This document shows, in pieces, positions 1-7,718 of a DNA stretch of 64,000 nucleotides. The DNA is from Lentisphaeria bacterium (GTDB taxonomy: Bacteria; Verrucomicrobiota; Lentisphaeria; Victivallales; UBA1829). The notes under the pieces were generated by a model that saw only the letters and a list, made by a program, of their open reading frames with translations, searched no databases and was not told the DNA's origin. A program made the translations under genes and the position numbers. Positions within the stretch are counted from its first letter, which is position 1. Every line of letters starts with the position of its first letter. The stretch spans positions 1-64,000 of the forward strand of contig JAFTIQ010000030.1 of the NCBI GenBank assembly GCA_017456805.1, read 5' to 3'.

Positions 1-67
1 ACCGACCGATTTCTCAAAAGAAATAAAAATTTTTCTCTTGGGTAACGGTTGTTTTAATTACCAAACC

Positions 68-104
68 ACCTCCGTAATCTCTGTAAACTCCGTTCACTCT
101 GTTC
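68..104. repeat. Short 9-bp-period repeat tract (ACAGAG/ACGGAG type)
   Basis: On the minus strand ACAGAG, ACGGAG, ACAGAG, ACGGAG occur at an exact 9-bp period with variable 3-nt spacers. This resembles the CACAGAG-type intergenic repeats scattered in many bacterial genomes (from memory, not searched). No gene is visible in 1-203 apart from this tract and the hairpin at 149-190. Confidence 0.45.
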
Positions 105-148
105 AAAAGACTCAATTAAAATGCGTTTTCTGTATGCAGGTTTTGAAG

Positions 149-190
149 TGCACCCCAAAAGTTGGACACATCCTTTGAGGTGCATTTTTT
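149..190. other. Hairpin resembling an IS3-family terminal repeat remnant, followed by a T-run
   Basis: TGCACC (149-154) and GGTGCA (179-184) close an imperfect stem, and seven T residues follow on the plus strand. The inner text CCCCAAAAGTTGGACACA resembles terminal repeats of IS150-group IS3 elements, but no transposase is present in the window. It could equally be a terminator for a plus-strand gene ending left of the window. Confidence 0.3.
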
Positions 191-203
191 TATCGGTCAA
201 TCC

Positions 204-1217
204 TTATATTTCAAGACTGTTTTCTTCTTTTCCTGCCCATGCAAGGTAGTTTTTTCTTGTAATATGCCAATCCCATGGATATTCACCATAGAAATATGTC
301 ATTGTCAAACCAGCCTTCTCTGAAAGTTGCAAAGCATTTTTGATAGCCTCTGTCTCTTCATGTTCTCCCAAAAAGAGATCATTATTTGTCCGCAAAGCCG
401 CATTTCCGGTTTTCCGGGGATTACGGATATGTGGATCCAGCTTCAGTTGAGGTTTCCCTTCTGCAGTATTAGCACCGTTATACAACTGCCAGGAGAGAAT
501 AACCTGTTCTGGATAAAGGTCAAGAACACTACCAAGCCGCTGAAGAGTTTCTGCAGTCAAGCCGCAATACGTTTCACAGATAACTGTCAAATCAGGATGT
601 TTTGCGAGCACTGGCTCCAAAACTGCAGGGATGCGAACCGCAGAAGTTCTGGGATCTGCACCTGGAGCATCATCACACTTGATCCGTTTCAATTCACGAC
701 ATTTTTCGCAGCAGCATACTCCGCTGTCGCCCTGTTCAATCTGAAATCCGGAAAGATCAAATGTTTTGAGCAACCATTCAATAGATTCCTGATAGTAAGG
801 AATCAGTTCCAGACAGGAAGGACACGCCTTCCGTTTGGGAACAAAATCGTTTGGCGGCCACAAATGAACATCCGGCGAGCCATCTGCCCGAATTGCCTGC
901 ATTTCCGGATGTGATTTAAGAAATGTGTCAAGAGAATAGTGAGAATCTCCTTCGCAATAGATTCCTCCATAGTCATCTATTCCGATCCCGGGATAAATTT
1001 TAACATTCCGCTTATTGGCATATTCCACGAGTTTTTTGGCAGAATCAATCCCCCCGTGAACATCCCGCAGGAATCCCCAGATAATAATTCCTTCAACGCC
1101 CAGAGCCGCAGAAACATCAATTAAGCGACGATAGTTTTCCAGGTATGATTCAGACCAGAAACAAAATCCATGCGTCCAACGCATCCTGATATCCCATGTC
1201 CAAAAAATCCTACGCAT
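204..1217 (-). CDS. Putative TIM-barrel glycoside-hydrolase-like protein (unassigned family)
   Basis: A 337-aa protein. The start at 1217 is preferred because AAGGAG lies 7 nt upstream; the frame extends 13 codons further without a ribosome site. There is no signal peptide. The text has a TIM-barrel feel, with strands such as GIIIWGFLRDVHGG and VKIYPGIGIDDYGG, followed by FQIEQGDSGVCCCEKC. That Cys-rich stretch after an acidic residue recalls the cluster in DUF4838-like and alpha-glucuronidase-related barrels. It is the last gene of the pseudopilin operon, 88 nt after the interrupted secreted gene, so a role in processing an imported glycan is plausible. Substrate and family are not certain. 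Base composition is AT-richer than the central window. Confidence 0.6.
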   Translation of the reverse strand: MRRIFWTWDIRMRWTHGFCFWSESYLENYRRLIDVSAALGVEGIIIWGFLRDVHGGIDSAKKLVEYANKRNVKIYPGIGIDDYGGIYCEGDSHYSLDTFLKSHPEMQAIRADGSPDVHLWPPNDFVPKRKACPSCLELIPYYQESIEWLLKTFDLSGFQIEQGDSGVCCCEKCRELKRIKCDDAPGADPRTSAVRIPAVLEPVLAKHPDLTVICETYCGLTAETLQRLGSVLDLYPEQVILSWQLYNGANTAEGKPQLKLDPHIRNPRKTGNAALRTNNDLFLGEHEETEAIKNALQLSEKAGLTMTYFYGEYPWDWHITRKNYLAWAGKEENSLEI

Positions 1218-1305
1218 TACAATTCTCCTTTTCGTACAATGAGATCGTTGAACCATAAATTACAGAACAACGATCCCAAAAATTCTATCCGGCATCCCAG
1301 TAGTT

Positions 1306-3420
1306 TTATTTTGCTGCTTCTGTTATTTTAAGCAAACGGAAATCTCCGGGATTTACCTGCAGTTCAAACGTGTCATTCCCGGATATTTCCTCTCCGGAAA
1401 TAAGATCCTTCATCCGGGCTGAGGGAATCTTACTCAAAGTAATTTTAACCTGCACCCGTTTTGAAAGATCAATTGTCTGCTGAGTATCAACAAATTTTCT
1501 GACACCTTTATTATTGATCAGATAAAGCCACCATCCATCTTTGGTTCTATTCAAACCATATTGGATATCCCCCTCCACTTTAAGCGGAAGTGTTTCTGCT
1601 GTGATCCGTTCCATTAAATGGGCTATCAACGGGAATTTTTGTTTTCCTGATGCCAATTCTGCAAAACTTTCTTTTTTTAAAGCAGGAACCATATATTCGG
1701 GAGTTGTTATAATGACTTTTCCTTTTCCGAAATTGTGAATGTATGCAAGAGGATTTTTATTTTCATCCTCAATCAGCACTTCAGCACCATTCTGTTTGAA
1801 CAATAACAGGTTGTATGTTGTGTCAAGAGAGAATGTTTTTCCATCTATGAAAGAATGAGCATTCTTTCCGCTGCTGATATTCTTTCCAAGCGCAACAAGA
1901 CCTGTGAATGAAGAAGGATAATGGGCGTTTAATTGGGAAGCATTCAGAATGATGGTCCCCCCATTTTTCACGTACCCCATCAGCTTCGCTGCAAATTCTT
2001 GATTCGTATTATATTTTCCAAGCATAACTGCAACTTTGTAACGGGATAACGCACTGAAAAAGTTATTTTGTGGCACGTCTGGAGTAAGAACATCATAAAT
2101 ATCCCCGTATAATGAATTGTGCAATGCCCCCTCGACTCCGGTTTTCATATTCTTATATTTCTCAAATCCCGGAATAATCGTGTACATAAATGCATCTATC
2201 ATGTAATCACGTTTTTCATAAGAGAACCGTTCCCAGGCACGCCCACCCCAGTTTGGATAGCCTTGAGAAAGAGGTACCAACAATGCAACAGGTGTGTATG
2301 CAGTACCACGGTCAGGATTTTTCTGTGTAAAATTATAAAATTCTTTATAATCATCTCCGATTGGAGAATAGACAATCTTATTTTTTTGCTTGTCCATTTT
2401 CAAAATAAGACAAGTCCAGTTTTCCAATTCCAGGAACGATGCCCCGGAAAGATATGCAAGATAGAAATTCCGTTTCAAGAGAGAACGCGACATTCCCTTT
2501 TCCGGACCGTAAATCCCCTGATTGGTATAATAATTACGATAATAGTTGTTCTTCCATTGTCCATTGGAATCAAAACCATTATAGAAATTGGCGATATACC
2601 AGTACCAGGGAATGGAGAATTGCCGTGCTGTTCCACGGGTAAATGCCACAGAAATCTGCCAGCGGTAAGACAAATATTCTCCAGATGATGTGTTCGTGGT
2701 TTCCAAACAAAGCATATTCGCTCCAAATGCTGCAGACAGAGGATCAAAACACCAGCCAGCACGCATAAAGTTAAGTTTTTCAACATCACCAAAATAGAAA
2801 TTCCGTACCAAGCCATAAATTTTTTGAGATCTTTCCTGAGCAGCTTCCCTTGTCGTGGGGGATGGATAAGTTTTCTGAAGCTCAAGCCTCTTGGGAACAT
2901 CTTTGGTCTGACTGAACCAGTAATCCATCATAACAAGTTCATTATCCCATTCACTCTGCTCAAATCCCATAAAATTAGGATATTTCTTTTTCCAGATTTT
3001 ATATCCCTGCAAATCTTGAACATAACTGCTGTTAAGCATGTGAGGACGACGCGTTCCGCAAAAACGGATAAAAAAAGGAACATTATTTTTCAGGTTAGAT
3101 TCAAATGCCTGCAAATGCGCTGGACTGAACAACTTTTTAATATCAATCGCTCCATCGGGAACAGTCGTCGTGTAATTAACATATACCAGTGCACTGTTCC
3201 GGAATAAAGGCTCTTTGCAAATATCATCATAAACCGGATAAGATTTGATCCCCGGATGTGTTATGTTGTTTGATTAAAAAAGAGGCCAATATGAATATCC
3301 CATGATTACCGGTAAAGATTCTTGTTGCGGAACGAAATCACGCCGGGCAACGATATCTTTTCCCGCTGTGACACCCGATACAAAAAGCTGCAGCAACAGT
3401 AAAAGTACTGATTTTTTCAT
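1306..3420 (-). pseudogene. Secreted glycosidase-like protein interrupted by one in-frame TAA
   Basis: Reading from ATG 3420, which overlaps the pseudopilin stop as ATGA, gives signal peptide [19 protein letters not shown] and 48 codons. Then TAA at 3276-3274 stops translation, and the same frame runs open to 1306, 704 codons in all. No indel can repair this because both sides are in one frame. A TTG at 3132 could reinitiate a 608-aa product without a signal peptide. The C-terminal half contains KLMGYVKNGGTIILNASQL, typical of the GATase-like trimerisation domain of GH42-like beta-galactosidases, then a beta-rich end. The N-terminal half is probably a catalytic barrel, though I cannot assign it. 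It may be a real nonsense mutation or a sequencing error. Confidence 0.7.
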
Positions 3421-4505
3421 TGATTAACCTCCGTTGTATAATAATAGTTGGAAAGGAATCCAAGATCCAGCATTGAATACTGATTGAATGAACCGACATG
3501 TCCATCAAAACAGAGAATATTTGCTTGTCTGGAATGACGCTGGTGCACAACGGACTGTGCAGCATTATAACTGGCACCACCCGGATATCCGAACCAATAA
3601 TAGGGATATTTTGCATGACCATCTGCAGAAACTTTTGAGGCATCTGCAAGCAGTGGAAAAGAAGAAGTGGAACGTTGTTTCGGAGTATTCCAATAATATT
3701 TGCTTTTCCAGGGAGAATCCAAATTCCAGAAACAATCTGCATAACTGTTTCCAGGCCATGACCAGTTCATCCCATAGACAAATCCGAAATCAAAATATCC
3801 ACTGTCAATCTTTTTCGATTGGGGTTGATACCCCGGACAAAACAGAATCTCACCTGTTGTTACATACCCAGCCTTGTAAAGAACTCTCGCCCATGTATTT
3901 GTCGAAGCTGTATATGGCACAGGAAGAACAGAATTATTATCACTTGCATATGCCGCCAGCGCCATAAATGTTTGTTTCAGATTGTTTTTACACTGTGAAT
4001 CCTGTGCTTTTCTTCTTGATTGATTCAGGGCAGGAAGCAACATCCCAGCCAGAATGGCAATTATTGCGATCACCACCAAAAGTTCAATCAGCGTGAACGC
4101 TGATTGAGTGAAGCACGGTTTCACCGTATGAAGCATTTGCCTTCGGCAAATATGAAGCGTACTTTCAGTACATGAAGCGCTTGCTTTGCAAGCATTATAA
4201 GGCATTTTTCTGATTATTTTTTTGAAGAGATACAACGGTAAAACACCTATTTGACAAGTAGTACTCACCAAAAGTTCAATCAGCGTGAACGCTGATTGAG
4301 TGGAGATGTGAAGGTGTGAAGAGTTTGCCTGCGGCAAACGTGAAGTGCGCCCTGACGGGCGTAAGGATGTGCAGTTTTTATGAATTTTTTTGAGGCAATA
4401 CAACGGTAAAACACCTATTTGACAAGTAACACTCACCAGCAGTTCAATTAATGTAAAATTACCTGAATACAGGAGTGTAATTTTGCTCTCATGTTTTCTT
4501 TTCAT
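3417..4505 (-). CDS. Pseudopilin-like H-x9-DG protein carrying two in-frame repeat insertions
   Basis: A 362-aa product. Residues 17-24 read FTLIELLV, the class III prepilin cleavage/methylation motif, but instead of the hydrophobic helix two unrelated blocks of 56 and 64 codons follow, each ending in a new [11 protein letters not shown]. Only the third copy leads into [17 protein letters not shown], the normal helix. The C-terminal part is a DUF1559-like domain with [13 protein letters not shown], the H-x9-DG motif. Uninterrupted, it would be about 240 aa, like the homologue at 37305-38042. First gene of an operon, ATGA-coupled to the interrupted secreted gene, with SD GAGAGG before ATG 4505. 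Which FTLIELLV is processed, if any, is unknown. Confidence 0.8.
   Translation of the reverse strand: MKRKHESKITLLYSGNFTLIELLVSVTCQIGVLPLYCLKKIHKNCTSLRPSGRTSRLPQANSSHLHISTQSAFTLIELLVSTTCQIGVLPLYLFKKIIRKMPYNACKASASCTESTLHICRRQMLHTVKPCFTQSAFTLIELLVVIAIIAILAGMLLPALNQSRRKAQDSQCKNNLKQTFMALAAYASDNNSVLPVPYTASTNTWARVLYKAGYVTTGEILFCPGYQPQSKKIDSGYFDFGFVYGMNWSWPGNSYADCFWNLDSPWKSKYYWNTPKQRSTSSFPLLADASKVSADGHAKYPYYWFGYPGGASYNAAQSVVHQRHSRQANILCFDGHVGSFNQYSMLDLGFLSNYYYTTEVNQ
4074..4265 (-). repeat. In-frame hairpin-array repeat, copy A (192 bp)
   Basis: Plus-strand layout: a hairpin TCAATCAGCG-TGAA-CGCTGATTGA at 4082-4105; then four mini-hairpins with 3-nt TTC or TTT loops (ACGGT, ATTTGCC, GTACT, GCTTGC stems) separated by TGAAGC; then a conserved tail from 4224 containing ACAACGGTAAAACACC. 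The first hairpin is the QSAFTLIEL codons of the host gene read on the minus strand. Length is 64 codons, so the frame is kept. Confidence 0.8.
4266..4433 (-). repeat. In-frame hairpin-array repeat, copy B (168 bp)
   Basis: Second copy of the element at 4074-4265: the same QSAFTLIEL hairpin, two mini-hairpins (GTTTGCC-TGC-GGCAAAC and CGCCC-TGAC-GGGCG) separated by GTGAAG, and nearly the same tail from 4392. Length is 56 codons. The tail meets native FTLIELLV codons at 4434, which use different synonyms (TTA ATT GAA CTG CTG), showing that the inserted element brings its own version of the motif. Confidence 0.8.
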
Positions 4506-4847
4506 GAAGTAACCTCTCTTTCTGTTTTCTAAGTTTGTATCTGTTAACAGATACTAAATGATTTCTAAGATTTTCATTCAGGTAATCCATGGCTTTTCCA
4601 TGGATATCTCTGCATTTTCATGAAAAACTTTTGAAACTTTTTTTCGAGCTTTACCCAAGATTAATATATTCAGAGTTTTATTGTTTTACAATTATTTTTC
4701 TTTGCTAAAAATTAACAAAACATGCAAAAAAGTTTACCATTTTTAACTTTTTAAATAAATATTCACTTAAAAAGTCTATTTTAAAAATCAAATGGCAATT
4801 ACTGAGAATTTTGTTGATATTTTCTTTCAGAGTGACAATATACCATA
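4506..4847. promoter_or_regulatory. Intergenic control region between pseudopilin operon and araC-type gene
   Basis: AT-rich region between divergent genes. It holds a perfect 18-bp palindrome GTATCTGTTAACAGATAC at 4537-4554 in the leader of the pseudopilin operon, and an inverted repeat TCCATGG-CTTTT-CCATGGA at 4586-4604. Both are good operator candidates. No convincing minus-strand -35/-10 pair was found. No gene is seen. Confidence 0.45.
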
Positions 4848-4875
4848 TTGAAAACGCTATGAATAATGCTATAGT
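4848..4875 (+). promoter_or_regulatory. Promoter of the AraC-family gene
   Basis: TTGAAA (4848-4853), 16-bp spacer, TATAGT (4870-4875) with an upstream TG (extended -10). The predicted start of transcription falls on an inverted repeat ATCGGA-TTT-TCCGAT (4882-4896) that touches ATG 4897 and may be an autoregulatory operator. Confidence 0.55.
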
Positions 4876-4896
4876 AAAATAATCGGATTTTCCGAT

Positions 4897-5796
4897 ATGA
4901 CAAAAAGAATATTAACAATTCCTCCGTTGATTTTTTTACGGATAACAACAAAATCTGCCATGAAAAGTATATTATCAAAACTGGATTTCCGTGTAAACGC
5001 GGCTTATAAAACGGAATTAGGCAAAAACTGGAATTCTGATAAATTCGGAACTTGGGGCTATACTCCGTTTTCACGCCTTTATCTTCCATTGGAAGGAGAA
5101 GGTATATTGGAAACAGAAAATAAAATCATACCATTAAAACGGGGAAAAATCGTATTAATTTATCCTTCGGCATTAATACATGTAAGATGCGATTACCGTC
5201 TGGTTAAATATTGGACCCATTTCAACGTGTTTATTCGTGATACCGGAATTGACATTTTCAGCATGAAAAAAGAAATCATGGAGCTTCCCGTTGAAGAAAG
5301 TAAAATTCCTTTTTTATGTAATCTATTTGAACATTTAAGTTGCAGATACGCTGAAAAACGGGCATTATCCACTGTAGATGAGCTGGAAGAAACATCGTCT
5401 CTTGGATTACTTCTAATTCCGTTTTTACGTCAATTATCTATGCAAAATGAAGAATCTGATTGTTTTCGCCTGTTGGATCTTGCAGCTTATATGTACAAAA
5501 ACATGAATCAGCCGTTAAATTTGAAAATGCTTGGACAATATGCAAATTTGAATCCCAATTATCTCTCCAGAATCTTTCGTCAATTTGCAAGCATTCCTCC
5601 CATGACATACCTTACTCAAATTAGAATCCAGTGTGCAATGGCGGAACTTCAGCGAAATGAGTTGCGTATCAACGAAATTGCTGAAAAAGTTGGTATCCCG
5701 ATACCTTCCGTTTTTTGCAGACTATTCAAACAAATAGTTGGGATTTCTCCACGTGAATACCGCAAACAGGGAATTAGCAGCCATACGATTGTATAA
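4897..5796 (+). CDS. AraC-family transcriptional regulator
   Basis: A 299-aa protein with an N-terminal cupin-like ligand domain (residues ~30-150, with PLKRGKIVLIYPSALIHV) and a C-terminal double helix-turn-helix (residues ~190-292), including NLKMLGQYANLNPNYLSRIFRQ and the second helix ending GISPREYRK. It probably activates or represses the divergent pseudopilin/glycosidase operon in response to a sugar. The start is uncertain: ATG 4897 gives a 15-nt leader without a Shine-Dalgarno site, and ATG 4960 (MKSILSKLDF) gives a more usual family N-terminus but also lacks a site. Family assignment is firm; effector and targets are inferred from position. Confidence 0.88.
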   Translation: MTKRILTIPPLIFLRITTKSAMKSILSKLDFRVNAAYKTELGKNWNSDKFGTWGYTPFSRLYLPLEGEGILETENKIIPLKRGKIVLIYPSALIHVRCDYRLVKYWTHFNVFIRDTGIDIFSMKKEIMELPVEESKIPFLCNLFEHLSCRYAEKRALSTVDELEETSSLGLLLIPFLRQLSMQNEESDCFRLLDLAAYMYKNMNQPLNLKMLGQYANLNPNYLSRIFRQFASIPPMTYLTQIRIQCAMAELQRNELRINEIAEKVGIPIPSVFCRLFKQIVGISPREYRKQGISSHTIV

Positions 5797-5890
5797 CATT
5801 CCGTGACATATTTCTCTGTTCAGCTACACTGCACAGAAGGCTTCTGAATCTGTACCGGACTTTAACTGGGAAGTCCGCACGCGAATCGTA

Positions 5891-5926
5891 TAAAAAAAAG
5901 GATCCCGGACAGTAAATCCGAGACCC
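5891..5926 (-). terminator. Rho-independent terminator of the secretin pair
   Basis: On the minus strand a 10-bp stem (GGGTCTCGGA with TCCGGGATCC, two G-U pairs) is followed by eight T residues. It lies 22 nt after the stop of the downstream secretin gene. Confidence 0.8.
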
Positions 5927-5948
5927 TTTCAGAATTGTCAGCCGAAAC

Positions 5949-7697
5949 TTATTTCAGACGTTCCGGATCGAGGAAGAACTGACGATAGCCGTAGGTATTG
6001 CTTCTGCCAGCTTTCTTGAGTTTCTGCTGAATTCCATCAAAGACAGATTTGTAATCTTCCGCCTGTGCATCAGGAACGATTTCAGCAACCACGAGGAGCT
6101 GAGAACGTTTGGTAGCTTCCGTTTCGGTGGAGAAGACCCAGCCGATGAGCGGAAGATCCTTGAGGATGGGAACCCCGCCGGAAACACTGATCACACTGCG
6201 TTTTTCGATACCGCCGATGACGAGTTTTGTGCCGCCGTTGGAGATCATGAAGTTGGTGTCGATTGCAGCACCCTTCTGAATTCTGGGAGAACCGTCAGAG
6301 GTATATCCGATCAGAGAAGAGTTGGTGATCTTGACGTTGAGGCTTGTTGCCTTTCCGTTGATGGAAGGAGTCATTTCCAGAGAGAAACCAAACTGGTTGG
6401 AAGCTTCGGTCATGATCGCCTTTCCGCGCTGATGTCCAACAGGATTGGGAACAAGTGCAGATTCTGCTGCATCCGTGATTTTTTCCGCAATCGCTCTGGG
6501 GCCGATCTTCTTTCCGCGGACGACAAAGCTGAGGCGTTTGTGTTTGGGAACACGGAGGATATATTCCGTATGATTATCCTTGGCAAGCTTCAGGATGGTG
6601 ACTTCTGCCGCGGCATTGACTGTGATGTCATTACCGTTATTGTCTTTTCCGATGACTTCACCGGCTGCGACGTTGACGACTGCATAATCCTGAGTATAGA
6701 GATCAGCTTCGAGATCTTCAGCTTTAGCCAGGAAGATCTGGGTGTATTTTGTGATCTGAGCGGTTGCATTGTTCTGAAGAGAAAGTTCAGAGGTGTGAAC
6801 GACCTTTGCCTTGCCCTTGCTGGTGAGGAAGTCGATGTACTTGGTGTTCCATTTCGGATTGAACTGGAAGTAGGAAGTATCGTTCCAACCGGCACCGCTG
6901 GTCAGGATGTTGCCATTGTAGTTTCTGGAGAAACGGCCGCCTGTGCTGAAGAAATCCACGCCGTCATTATTTTTCCATGCCTGGAAATCCATACCGAGTT
7001 TGGTATCATTTTCAGCATAGAGTTCATAGACGGTGATTTTTGCACGGACAGACGGGGTGGGCTTGTCGTAGGCTTCCAGCATTTCCATGATGGTTCTGCG
7101 GGAGAAGGGAGCTGTGCAGAAGAAGAGGAGGTTGAGTCCGGGATCTTCAGCGACGACATCCGTTCCGCCGGGGTTGCCCATGATGACATCTCTGCTGTAA
7201 AGGCCGACTTCTGTGATCATTTCCAGCAGTTCAGCACTGGAACGGTATTTGGGAGAGTAGACATAGGTCTGACGGCCGGAGCTGCAAACCAGTTTGGGCT
7301 TGTCAAGTTCTCTCACAATAGAGTCGAATCCCTGAGCATTGGGGGTGTCGTTAAAACGGTAATCTTCCGCAGAGATCAGAAGGATGGAAGTTCCATCGGT
7401 ATATCTGATTGCCTGAATATTGGTGTTGTTGTCATCGACCTTTTTGACCTGAACGATTCCGCGGAGGTAGGAGCGGAGTTCGTAGGGATCGACATATTTG
7501 AGAACGTATGCCTTTGTAATGACGTTCGGGTCTGCGTTATCGCGGACGAAATGGACGACCTGTGTATCTTCTTTCACAGTAACGTTAAGCCGAGCATCAA
7601 TACGGGAATTGTCATACGGAGCAGCCGGACTGCCGGCGAAAACATTCACTCCGAGAAACAAAGCTGCGGCAAATGCAGGTACAATATAATGTTTCAT
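5949..7697 (-). CDS. Secretin-like outer-membrane protein (GspD/PilQ family C-terminus)
   Basis: 582 aa with signal peptide MKHYIVPAFAAALFLGVNVFA. Two N0/N1-like alpha/beta modules are visible (YVLKYVDPYELRSYLRG; TYVYSPKYRSSAELLEMI). The C-terminal secretin homology includes GGTKLVIGGIEKRS and VPILKDLPLIGWVFSTET, the usual end of the beta-barrel gate, followed by RSQLLVVAEI. Secretins form multimeric outer-membrane channels in type II/III secretion and type IV pili. It lies 21 nt downstream of a second, shorter secretin-like gene, and no GspE/F, PilB or inner-membrane partner is in the window. The product could be a dedicated exporter or a degenerate paralogue; the channel function is inferred from family. 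Confidence 0.8.
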   Translation of the reverse strand: MKHYIVPAFAAALFLGVNVFAGSPAAPYDNSRIDARLNVTVKEDTQVVHFVRDNADPNVITKAYVLKYVDPYELRSYLRGIVQVKKVDDNNTNIQAIRYTDGTSILLISAEDYRFNDTPNAQGFDSIVRELDKPKLVCSSGRQTYVYSPKYRSSAELLEMITEVGLYSRDVIMGNPGGTDVVAEDPGLNLLFFCTAPFSRRTIMEMLEAYDKPTPSVRAKITVYELYAENDTKLGMDFQAWKNNDGVDFFSTGGRFSRNYNGNILTSGAGWNDTSYFQFNPKWNTKYIDFLTSKGKAKVVHTSELSLQNNATAQITKYTQIFLAKAEDLEADLYTQDYAVVNVAAGEVIGKDNNGNDITVNAAAEVTILKLAKDNHTEYILRVPKHKRLSFVVRGKKIGPRAIAEKITDAAESALVPNPVGHQRGKAIMTEASNQFGFSLEMTPSINGKATSLNVKITNSSLIGYTSDGSPRIQKGAAIDTNFMISNGGTKLVIGGIEKRSVISVSGGVPILKDLPLIGWVFSTETEATKRSQLLVVAEIVPDAQAEDYKSVFDGIQQKLKKAGRSNTYGYRQFFLDPERLK

Positions 7698-7718
7698 GTT
7701 GCTTCAATGCCTCTTTCG

